Part shown: in pieces, positions 9,113 to 15,922 of the stretch
Numbering within the stretch: the stretch's first letter is position 1
Layout: each line of letters opens with the position of its first letter
DNA from: Acidobacteriota bacterium
GTDB lineage: Bacteria; Acidobacteriota; Terriglobia; Terriglobales; Acidobacteriaceae
NCBI GenBank assembly: GCA_003225075.1
Contig: QIAP01000089.1
Coordinates: 1-38,615 of the forward strand
Direction of reading: 5' to 3'
DNA: 38,615 nucleotides
Position numbers and translations under genes: made by a program
The notes under the pieces: generated by a model
Seen by the model: only the letters and a program-made list of their open reading frames with translations
Database searches by the model: none
What the model was told of the DNA's origin: nothing

Positions 9113-9469
9113 CTATGCGGCAGCACCCCTTCGGAAGGACTGGACGGCCTGCTCTTCGTTGTCGTAGACCTCAAAAATCGTGACCAGTTTGGTGACCTGA
9201 AGGAGATCTCCGACGCGGGGAGTAAGACTGGCCAGCTTGATCTTGCCTCCATTGGTCTGGGCACTGGTGTAAAGGGCTACCAGGGTGCCAAGTCCTCCCG
9301 AGTCTATATAGCTGACGCCAGATAAATTGAGCACGATGTTTTTGTTCTCATTGATCAATTTCTTGACGGTGTCGCGCAGATTTGCCGATTCCTCGCCGAA
9401 CACGATCCGGCCATTGCAATCTACAATCAAGACACCATCGATGGTGCGGGTACTAATTCTGAGTTGCAC
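9113..9469 (-). CDS. STAS-domain anti-sigma factor antagonist
   Basis: The product is 118 residues. It is a single STAS domain of the SpoIIAA/RsbV type: a beta start (QLRISTRTIDGVLIVDCNG), the phosphorylation loop YIDSGGLGTLVAL with the candidate phospho-Ser in DSGG near residue 59, and a C-terminal helix. Such proteins bind an anti-sigma kinase (RsbW-like) in partner switching; the kinase gene is not in the window. The frame is open to 9544, but GTG 9469 is preferred because a full AGGAGG site ends 5 bases upstream and homologous STAS proteins begin there. The extra 25 upstream residues look non-coding. A nearby hairpin separates it from the exporter gene. Confidence 0.88.
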   Translation of the reverse strand: MQLRISTRTIDGVLIVDCNGRIVFGEESANLRDTVKKLINENKNIVLNLSGVSYIDSGGLGTLVALYTSAQTNGGKIKLASLTPRVGDLLQVTKLVTIFEVYDNEEQAVQSFRRGAAA

Positions 9470-9652
9470 GGAAACCTCCTGGGGCCTAGGCAAACAGGGC
9501 CACTGCAGCCCACAAAGCCTATCGCTTCGGCGGTTGTGGTGCAAGCAGTTTGTAGTCAGTTTGGCGGATTGACGACGCCCGGCTTATGGCAGGGGAGGGG
9601 CAAGCCGTCGCAAGGGCGGGCTAGAAGAGCCCTCCTTCTCCGTACCGGCGGC

Positions 9653-10787
9653 CTAAGGGTAAAACGGCGTCCGGTCGAAAAGGTCGTGTGGCTTAAACAT
9701 AAAGCCCGTCCACATGACCAGCGCAACGCCATGCCAGTAACCATTCACAATCTCGCCGTCCTCATCGCGGGGATGATGGTGAATTGACCCCTTGTACCAC
9801 AGGACAACGTCAGTATCGGCGGCCGGTTCAGGGGGCGTGATGTAGGACAGCAGATCTCTTGCGCTCATTTCCGTCCAGTTATAGTGGGTGACCCAGAAAT
9901 CCTGCTGAGTGAACGCCTCCAGATGGCGGGATAAACCTCCGGTAGGCAATGGAATAAGCTGGTACTCAGTCTGGTCGCCTTTGCCGTTTTTTAGGAATTT
10001 GTCGCTGACATTCAGAGAGTTGAAGGCATGGGGATCCCATGGCAGCCCCGCCTCAAACAGTGAACACCGGCTCCACGTCGGTGGCAGAGGGACCAGGCAG
10101 AGATTCTATGTGGGTACCCAGGGCTACGGAATCGTTCGGCCAGCCGTTGAGATCAACATCCAACCGCCAGATGGGGTTGTGCATGTGCGTTTCCCAGGGG
10201 TCGCTGGGAGAGTTGGAGGAAGTTGCCCCCACCCGACCGATGACTACGCCATCATCGCGGAAGGTCCATTCAATCACATAGTTGTACCAGGCTGCGGCGA
10301 GTGCCGACCACAATATTAGTTCCTCGCCGCGACGGACATCATTGTCAGACTTCCACGCCAGTCCCCGGTCATGCACCTGTTTGCACACATTTCCGCCAAA
10401 GACAGTGCCCCCAACCGCAGCGGGACAGTCCTGCGCACCTACGGGCGTCAGAGGGAACATATACTCCACATCGTAGTAACGGGGCGAGCCAGTGTGATAA
10501 GGAACGAAAATCTCCGAGAGCCGAGCATCCCAGAGGAGGAAAAGCCAATTCGAGGTGGGCGACTTGCGGAAATAAGCCCAACGGATCAGCAAGCCGTTTC
10601 CCGGAACTGTATCCCAGCAGAGGCGCCAGTGGGTAACCTCGGGACCGGCGGTGGGAAAGCTTTGGTCGACGAGATTGGCGCCCGAACAGGGCATCCACGG
10701 AGGCGGCGTTTGGGCGGAGGCCAACAAAGAGAGGACAATCTCAGCGAGTAGCAGGAAGAAGACTTGGCGGGCGCAGGAGGATTTCAT
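9653..10787 (-). pseudogene. Copper amine oxidase catalytic domain, one-base frameshift
   Basis: Two minus-strand frames, 10787-10053 and the frame ending at 9653, join into one 377-residue protein if one base is removed near 10053-10057 (GTTTGAG on the minus strand). The first part has a signal peptide (residues 1-25), the candidate catalytic-base Asp106 (RYYDVEYMF), Cys121/Cys135, the candidate topaquinone Tyr168 in WYNYVIEWTF and copper ligands H201/H203 (HMHNPIWRLDVDLNG). The second part has the third-His region IHHHPRDED and the C-terminal FKPHDLFDRTPF block typical of the family. The ATG at 10787 has AGGAAG upstream. It is a copper/topaquinone enzyme that oxidises primary amines to aldehydes, likely periplasmic. 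Usual length is 600-700 residues; here the N domains are encoded by the preceding gene. Frameshift may be real decay or a sequence error. Confidence 0.78.
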
Positions 10788-11417
10788 TGCTGTTTCTTCC
10801 TTTCCACGTAGACTCGCTTAGCCGTCAAGTCGGCGATGATCATGGGACCACTAAGAAAATCCCGACCACGACGAAACGCCAACTGGAGACATCGGTGCTT
10901 GAAACAAGGGTCATGTTCATCGCTAGACCGGACCCTTGCGTAAAGCCAGCTGAAAAGCGTCAGCGAGATCCTCCGTCGTCATGGGAACCTGGCTACCGTC
11001 CAGACGTATCACTTGCTCCACGGCGGCACTCGCAAGATTGACGAGGGCCCGAGCACCGACTTCCCCTTGGGGTTGGAACAGCACGACTTCGGCGTGACGC
11101 ACGGGTCGGGCCGACTCAGTCGCGGACTCGGGCTTTAGAGCCACGACTTGGACCAGGACGAGCCGCACGTTGGCCTCACCAACGAGGTCCCGGACTCTCC
11201 TATCGGACCGCGCCAGCCGTTCCGCTACTGCTTTGTCCTCCTTATCGAGAGGGTTGAGAGGAAGGGCTTTTTGTTCTGGGCGGGGCTGCTGCTGGTTGGG
11301 TACCGATTGAGCTGAGCCAAAAACGAAACCGAAAAGGGCCAAACTCAGGATGACCAAAGCTCGAAGAGTAAATGCGGTCCTACAAGAGCGAGAAATAAGA
11401 TATCGCAAGAAGGTCAC
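10784..11417 (-). pseudogene. Copper amine oxidase N2/N3-domain-like partner, one-base frameshift
   Basis: The first frame (11417-10923) gives 164 residues: a signal peptide ending near residue 36, then PLNPLDKEDKAVAERLARSD and AEVVLFQPQGEV followed by VNLASAAVEQVIRLDG and PMTTEDLADAFQLAL, a pattern like the small N-terminal domains of copper amine oxidases. It stops at TAG 10925-10923. The +1 frame continues with HDPCFKHRCLQLAFRRGRDF and IIADLTAKRVYVERKKQQ and stops at 10784, exactly in an ATGA overlap with the catalytic gene. Removing one base near 10926-10945 therefore restores a 210-residue protein. The start is GTG 11417 with a full AGGAGGT site 6 bases upstream. The domain match is from pattern recognition and moderate; the restored frame and coupling are seen directly. 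Confidence 0.65.
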
Positions 11418-11655
11418 GCGGCACCTCCTATCACGTACTCATCTATACGGGCGCAGATCCCCACATGGGAGTTTACCCTTCTCTGGCAGAATGAGTGACT
11501 GCGTTTTCGATACCTTCGCGCTTGCAACTGATCTTCCTTACACTCACGAGGTGTTAGGCAGATTCAGCTATCCATCTACGTCTTGATGGTGAGGCAGTTA
11601 TCGTGTGACGGACAATTTTCTTTAACCTCGGTGATCGTTCATCCAGCGATTCCCC

Positions 11656-11691
11656 TATCCGGTAAGATAGTTGGATTATCCGTTTAGATAG
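11656..11691. promoter_or_regulatory. Two 15-bp direct repeats spaced two helical turns
   Basis: TATCCGGTAAGATAG (11656-11670) and TATCCGTTTAGATAG (11677-11691) differ at two positions and start 21 bp apart, which places them on the same face of the helix. Each also has inverted ends (CTATC...GATAG in the first). This is the pattern of a dimeric or tandem regulator-binding site. It could serve dnaX or the amine-oxidase genes. Confidence 0.4.
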
Positions 11692-11812
11692 CTTGGGGAC
11701 ATCTTCGCTGACTCACATTTCAAAAATTGCCACGGGCTTATATCTGTTGAGAAATCAAAGATTGCTAACGAAGGAGAATTCCGGACGGCGATTTTAGCGG
11801 GGCGGCATCACG

Positions 11813-11818
11813 TATAAT
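11813..11818 (+). promoter_or_regulatory. Candidate -10 box of dnaX promoter
   Basis: A consensus TATAAT ends 14 bases before the dnaX ATG. No good -35 box is present at 16-18 bp spacing. If used, transcription would begin about 8 bases before the start codon, giving a nearly leaderless message, which fits the absence of a Shine-Dalgarno site before dnaX. Confidence 0.3.
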
Positions 11819-11832
11819 CGAGTGTCAACCCC

Positions 11833-13662
11833 ATGAGCTACCAAGTCCTGGCGCGCAAGTACCGTCCCCAGAAATTCTCCGAGGTGATCGGGCAAGAACA
11901 CGTCACCCGCACGCTCAAGAACGCCATTGAGCAGGGGCGCACCGCCCATGGATACATTTTCAGCGGGCACCGGGGCATCGGAAAGACTACCGTGGCGCGC
12001 ATTCTGGCGATGGCGCTGAACTGCCGGTCTACGGACCATCCGGTGCCGGAGCCTTGCGGGATATGCGATTCGTGTACCGAGATTCGAGCCGGGAATGCCG
12101 TAGATGTGATCGAGATTGACGCCGCTACCAACCGCGGCATTGACGAGATTCGCGAGCTAAGGGATGCGGCGAGGTATCGTCCCGCGAGAGATCGGTTCAA
12201 GATTTACATTCTCGATGAAGCGCACCAGATTACCGACGCAGCGTTCAATGCCCTGCTGAAGACGCTGGAAGAGCCGCCTGACCATATGGTGTTTATGCTG
12301 GCTACCACACAGCCAGAGGATATTCCGCAGACGATCCGGTCGCGATGCCAGCATTTCAGTTTCCGTGCGGTGCGCTTCCAAGATATTTTGGGACAACTGC
12401 GAGCGTTGGTGACGGCGGAAAAGATCGAAGCTGACGAAGATGCACTGGCGCTCCTGGCCGAGGCCGGGGATGGGTCCATGCGCGATGCGCTCTCCATTCT
12501 TGACCAGGCGATCGCCTCGTGTGATGGCAGGTTGACGGCGGATGCAGTACGGCAGTTGGTGGGCGCGGCGCACTCGGGTGTGCTCGAAGACGTGATGCAG
12601 GCAGTAGCGCAGGCATCAAGTGAAGAAGTATTACGGCTGGCAGACAAGCTGATTTGTGAGGGACATAACCCGACACACTTCGCCCGGCAGATGGCGCGTT
12701 TTCTACGCAACGCGGTGGTGGCGAAAGTGGCCGGGAAAGACTCACCGCTGCTTCAGCTATCGGGTGACGAGCGGGCGCGGGTGGCGCGAGTGGCGGAGCT
12801 GTTTGGCGAGGAGGATCTGGCGAGGCATCTCCAGATCATGCTGCGTACTCACAGCGAACTGGGCTACAAGCAGGAACAGCGGTTTCATCTTGAACTCGGA
12901 CTGCTGAAGATGGCGCATGCGCAACGCCTGCTGCCGATCGAGCAGTTGCTGACCGAGGCGGCGGGAACTCAGTCGGGGGGTGCTTCCACCCGAGCACCGG
13001 GTAGACCGTCAATTGTGGCTGCGGCAGGGGAGCGGCGGAGTGCGGCAGAGTCGCAAGCATCCGGGTATGTTTCTCCATTTGCTGCCGATTCGGCGCGAAA
13101 GGGCGGCTCGAAACCGGAGCTTTCGGCGGACGTTCAGCCGGGTTCCGGGCCGCGAATCGTTGCTGCGGCTGTCGCGCCGGCTAGAGTTGTTATGGGAGCT
13201 GCGGCTCCGGCGGTAGCTGAAGTTCCGGAAGAATCGGCGGAGCCGGATGCGCAGGGAGAACCAGTTCGGCAGTCGTCTGCAGTGGAAAGTCTGCGGAGCA
13301 GCGTGTTAGGGGCCCTGGCGAATGCAGGCCATCGTATGCTCGCATCCATGCTGGAAGGTGGGGAATGGAGAGTGAACGCTGGAGAGCTGGTGATTTCGGC
13401 CGCTGCCTCGGCGACTGTAATTGACATGGCTCTGGGAGCGGATGCCAGGCGTTTGGCTATCGCCACGGCGAGTGGAGTGCTGGGGCGTCCGGTAAAGCTC
13501 AACGTTGTGCCGGGCGGGACGTCCGAAGGAGCGCCTGCGAGTCGAGCGGCTTCCAACGGAGGAGGCCGCAGCCGCGCCGAGCAGGATGCGGTGGTGCAAC
13601 GCATGCAGGAGAAGTTTGGGGCGCAGATTCGGACGATTATTGATTACCGGGAGAAGCGGTAG
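11833..13662 (+). CDS. dnaX: DNA polymerase III subunit gamma/tau
   Basis: The product is 609 residues, the ATPase of the replisome clamp loader that also tethers polymerase core and helicase. The AAA+ region has Walker A GHRGIGKT (45-52), zinc-binding Cys64, Cys75, Cys78 and Cys81, Walker B ILDEAH (126-131) and the SRC sensor (170-172). Domain III follows to about residue 365; an Ala/Pro-rich linker to about 490 leads into a C-terminal tau-like domain (HRMLASMLEGGEWRVNAGEL onward) ending in GAQIRTIIDYREKR. It heads the conserved dnaX-ybaB-recR block. No slippery A-rich frameshift site for a short gamma form was noticed. No clear ribosome-binding site precedes the ATG. Confidence 0.95.
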   Translation: MSYQVLARKYRPQKFSEVIGQEHVTRTLKNAIEQGRTAHGYIFSGHRGIGKTTVARILAMALNCRSTDHPVPEPCGICDSCTEIRAGNAVDVIEIDAATNRGIDEIRELRDAARYRPARDRFKIYILDEAHQITDAAFNALLKTLEEPPDHMVFMLATTQPEDIPQTIRSRCQHFSFRAVRFQDILGQLRALVTAEKIEADEDALALLAEAGDGSMRDALSILDQAIASCDGRLTADAVRQLVGAAHSGVLEDVMQAVAQASSEEVLRLADKLICEGHNPTHFARQMARFLRNAVVAKVAGKDSPLLQLSGDERARVARVAELFGEEDLARHLQIMLRTHSELGYKQEQRFHLELGLLKMAHAQRLLPIEQLLTEAAGTQSGGASTRAPGRPSIVAAAGERRSAAESQASGYVSPFAADSARKGGSKPELSADVQPGSGPRIVAAAVAPARVVMGAAAPAVAEVPEESAEPDAQGEPVRQSSAVESLRSSVLGALANAGHRMLASMLEGGEWRVNAGELVISAAASATVIDMALGADARRLAIATASGVLGRPVKLNVVPGGTSEGAPASRAASNGGGRSRAEQDAVVQRMQEKFGAQIRTIIDYREKR

Positions 13663-13665
13663 AGG

Positions 13666-13765
13666 AAGGTTTCAAGGTTTCAAGGTTTCAAGGTTTCAAG
13701 GTTTCAAGGTTTCAAGGTTTCAAGGTTTCAAGGTTCTTCAGGTTTCAAGCTTTTCAGGTTTCAAA
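13666..13765. repeat. 8-bp tandem repeat array (AAGGTTTC), 8 perfect copies plus decayed ones
   Basis: Eight exact copies of AAGGTTTC run from 13666 to 13729, followed by copies with one-base losses and an AAGCTTTTC variant to about 13765. The array begins 4 bases after the dnaX stop and lies upstream of ybaB. Copy number would be expected to vary by strand slippage. Possible effects include spacing of a ybaB promoter or mRNA structure; no direct evidence. Confidence 0.9.
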
Positions 13766-13834
13766 GTCGCAACCCGAAATCTTTGCGAACAAAATCGGAA
13801 CCGTCAGGAAATTGGGATCTAAAGAGGATGCGCG

Positions 13835-14131
13835 ATGGGCGGATTTAATATTCAAGAATTGATGTCGCAGGCGAAGCAGCAGTACGAAGTGCTGCAGAAG
13901 AAGATGCAGGAAACGACGGTGGAGGCATCCTCTGGCGGCGGAACCGTGACGGTCAAAATGGATGGGCGTAAGCAACTTCTGAAGGTGACAATCGATCCCG
14001 AGGCGGTGAAAGCCGGTGACGTGGAGATGCTTCAGGATCTGATCACGGCAGCGGTCAATGAGGCGGCCCGCAAGGTGGATGAAAGTATGCAGTCTACTAT
14101 GGGCGGGATGCTGGGCGGACTCGGGTTGTGA
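13835..14131 (+). CDS. ybaB: YbaB/EbfC family nucleoid-associated protein
   Basis: The product is 98 residues, close to the family norm of 100-110. Features are the N-terminal helix MSQAKQQYEVLQKKMQETTVE, the central beta segment GGGTVTVKMDGRKQLLKVTIDPEAV and the C-terminal helix LITAAVNEAARKVDESMQ. The family forms tweezer-shaped homodimers that bind DNA and shape the nucleoid. The start ATG follows AAAGAGGATGCGCG, giving a ribosome-binding site about 8 bases upstream. Its place between dnaX and recR is conserved across bacteria. A Met/Gly tail (STMGGMLGGLGL) is typical. Confidence 0.93.
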   Translation: MGGFNIQELMSQAKQQYEVLQKKMQETTVEASSGGGTVTVKMDGRKQLLKVTIDPEAVKAGDVEMLQDLITAAVNEAARKVDESMQSTMGGMLGGLGL

Positions 14132-14224
14132 GAATTTATAATTTAGTAATTTGTAATCGGTAATTTGCCAGGGCGCGATCGCTGCGTCATTCGTTTGTCG
14201 TAGTAAGCGATCGCAAATCCTCTT

Positions 14225-14705
14225 ATGTCCAAATTTGCCGAGCCGATGACGCGGCTGATTGACGAATTGAAGAAGCTTCCGGGCATCGGCAGCAAGACCG
14301 CGCAGCGGCTCGCCTTTCACATCCTGCGATCGAGCGATGAAGACGCCGAGGCTTTGGCGGTGTCAGTGCGCGAGGTGAAAGCCAACCTGCGGCTTTGTTC
14401 CATCTGCAATAACATCACCGATGTTGATCCCTGTGTCTATTGCAGCAGTCCTACGCGTAACCAGCGGCAGGTGTGCGTGGTTGAAGAACCTACCAACATC
14501 GCTGCCATCGAAAAAACCAAACACTTTAACGGCGGGTATCATGTGCTGCGAGGGGGAAGCGACAGCGGTCTACCTGGCGCAACAGTTGAAACGTCCCGGG
14601 CTCAGGATCACGCGGATTGCCATGGGCATTCCTGTGGGCAGCGATATCGAGTACGCCGATGAGATCACCATGCTGAAGTCCATGGAAGGGCGGCGCGAGT
14701 TGTAA
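14225..14705 (+). pseudogene. recR: recR with out-of-frame internal deletion
   Basis: RecR works with RecO/RecF in recombinational repair of single-strand gaps. The first frame gives a normal start: helix-hairpin-helix LPGIGSKTAQRLAFHIL, zinc-finger Cys58, Cys61, Cys70, Cys73, and the beginning of the Toprim domain ([16 protein letters not shown]) up to GGYHVL at residue 108. Instead of the usual HGAISPL... block the frame then reads GGSDSG and stops at 14662. The next frame resumes with [17 protein letters not shown] and ends normally at 14705 (SMEGRREL). The two parts sum to about 159 residues against about 200 for the family, so roughly 42 residues of the Toprim core plus a frame shift are missing at about 14551. 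As written no complete RecR can be made. Confidence 0.88.
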
Positions 14706-15122
14706 ATTCCTATCCCTGCTAAATTCTTCTGAAGAGCTGTCCTGGCTTACTTCACTTTTCCTACTTATGCAAAGTTTTTGTTTGTCACGGGTGGCCGCGA
14801 CAGGGAATCCTATTCTCGATTTTATGACATAAAACTAACCTCCTATTAAAGAATGACTTACAGGCACCCGTTCTAGTGACACGCGAAGCCGATGAGTGGC
14901 CCACCGGTTGCTGATAGATCCTGGGTTCGCCACTCGCTCGCACTTTACCGTCGGGCTGAAAAGCGAGGAGCGCAAATCGGAAACGAAGCTGGCCACAACC
15001 CAGGGCCAGCGCCGCATTCTCCGCATCAGCCGCGCCGGGCTGCGATGTAACCGCATCCCAACTCGACGCCATAAGAAACCGGGCCAACCAGCCCGGTTTT
15101 CTTATCTCCAGAACTGACCACT
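14706..15122. other. 417-bp spacer between recR and a convergent gene
   Basis: The only clear element is the hairpin terminator at 15076-15099. The GC-rich part (about 14880-15070) is open in several frames on both strands without family features, so those frames are probably shadows or a decayed element. On the minus strand a full AGGAGGT site (14845-14838) precedes ATG-TCA-TAA at 14830-14822, a two-codon frame. Confidence 0.4.
15076..15099. terminator. Bidirectional intrinsic terminator
   Basis: AAACCGGGC (15076-15084) pairs perfectly with GCCCGGTTT (15091-15099) around the loop CAACCA, and pairing extends outward with one bulge to TAAG/CTTA. T-runs follow on both strands (GGTTTTCTTA on plus, GGTTTCTTAT on minus). 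On the minus strand it lies 23 bases past the stop of the PD-(D/E)XK-like gene; on the plus strand it could end recR-side transcripts. Confidence 0.8.
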
Positions 15123-15683
15123 TCACTGCGGCTCAAAGGCGGGCTCCGGCTCAAGGAAGAAATTGGGCTCCTCTTCCTGCCCGGAAATGCCTTCGGGGAG
15201 TTGGCCGCGATTGTACTCGGCCATGCGGTTCTTCCACTTCAGGAACTGGGTAATGGTTTGCGGCTCGATGCGAATTTCCACCCGGCGCAGGCTAGCCAAC
15301 AGCAAATTCATTTCGTAGTGCAAGCCCGGGGTGGTACGCATCTTCTTGCTGGAGGGGCGAATCATTTCGATGCGGTGGCCACGGGTTTCGAGCAGTCCCC
15401 AACCGATGGGCAACTCTTCCAGACGCAGCAGTCCAGCCGGAACCAGGTAGAAGCGTTCGCAGCCCAGACCCAGCTCGGCTTTCTGGCGAAAGGGTTTGCA
15501 GCGGTCCGCGAGAAAATCTGGGCGGGAAAGTTTGCATTCCACCAGAACCGAGTGGGAGGCGCGCTTCCAGCCAATGGCGTCGGGCATCTCGCCGCTGACG
15601 CAGGCCTGCTCGGCGAGCACGATCCCGCAGCGATAACGACGGAGCCAATTTACCGCCATTTGTACCAATTGGGCGTGGGTCAT
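15123..15683 (-). CDS. MmcB-like / PD-(D/E)XK nuclease-fold protein
   Basis: The product is 186 residues from ATG 15683; the frame stays open to 15764, and neither start has a clear ribosome-binding site. An N-terminal helix (THAQLVQMAVNWLRRY) leads to a PD-(D/E)XK-like core: P34-D35 in GEMPDAIGW, then E49-C-K51 in VLVECKLSRPDFLAD, the acidic/Lys set that binds metal in this nuclease superfamily. The layout resembles the MmcB DNA-repair family (DUF1052) and similar small restriction-like proteins. The C-terminal ~20 residues are Glu/Pro-rich. Whether it cuts DNA is unknown. It is transcribed alone and ends at the bidirectional terminator. Confidence 0.6.
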   Translation of the reverse strand: MTHAQLVQMAVNWLRRYRCGIVLAEQACVSGEMPDAIGWKRASHSVLVECKLSRPDFLADRCKPFRQKAELGLGCERFYLVPAGLLRLEELPIGWGLLETRGHRIEMIRPSSKKMRTTPGLHYEMNLLLASLRRVEIRIEPQTITQFLKWKNRMAEYNRGQLPEGISGQEEEPNFFLEPEPAFEPQ

Positions 15684-15841
15684 GACAGCAATGGTTTTAC
15701 TCGCGAGGGAGCGTTCGAGGAAGTGACTGAGTGGTTTCGGGTTTTTGAGCACCGGTTCACACATGTAAGTGGCCCGGCGGTCTCCATGCTTCTCCGGAGG
15801 ACAAAGGCTTGACCTTCTACCCTTTCAGCTGACCTGGGCGA

Positions 15842-15877
15842 ACGGAGGGTTTCCCACATTGGAACAATTACCTCCGT
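15842..15877. promoter_or_regulatory. Nested hairpin upstream of the HEAT/PilZ gene
   Basis: ACGGAGG (15842-15848) and CCTCCGT (15871-15877) are perfect inverted arms enclosing a smaller TTCC-CACATT-GGAA stem. It lies about 45 bases before the proposed TTG start and could be a 5' leader structure or an operator. Confidence 0.25.
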
Positions 15878-15922
15878 AACGTGCATAGTCATGTCAGTTC
15901 GCATTACCCTGACGAGTGACCG

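Larger units (their letters stand above)
11418..11832. other. 415-bp intergenic region before dnaX
   Basis: This divergent spacer separates the amine-oxidase gene pair (minus) and dnaX (plus), so it should hold promoters for both. It contains the paired 15-bp direct repeats at 11656-11691 and a TATAAT at 11813-11818. No protein-coding frame with family features was seen. I looked for the SRP RNA that sits before dnaX in some bacteria and did not find its conserved GGAAG/tetraloop signature. Confidence 0.5.

Noticed and set aside
11418-11832. SRP (4.5S) RNA gene before dnaX
   Set aside because: Some bacteria have it there, but the conserved GGAAG-type core was not found.
11833-13662. Programmed frameshift in dnaX for a short gamma subunit
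   Set aside because: No slippery A-rich heptamer with a nearby stop in the shifted frame was seen near the linker.
13666-13765. CRISPR array
   Set aside because: The unit is 8 bp without spacers; it is a simple tandem repeat.
14785-15126. 113-codon minus-strand frame between recR and the MmcB-like gene
   Set aside because: It runs across the bidirectional terminator, overlaps the end of the neighbouring gene and shows no family features.
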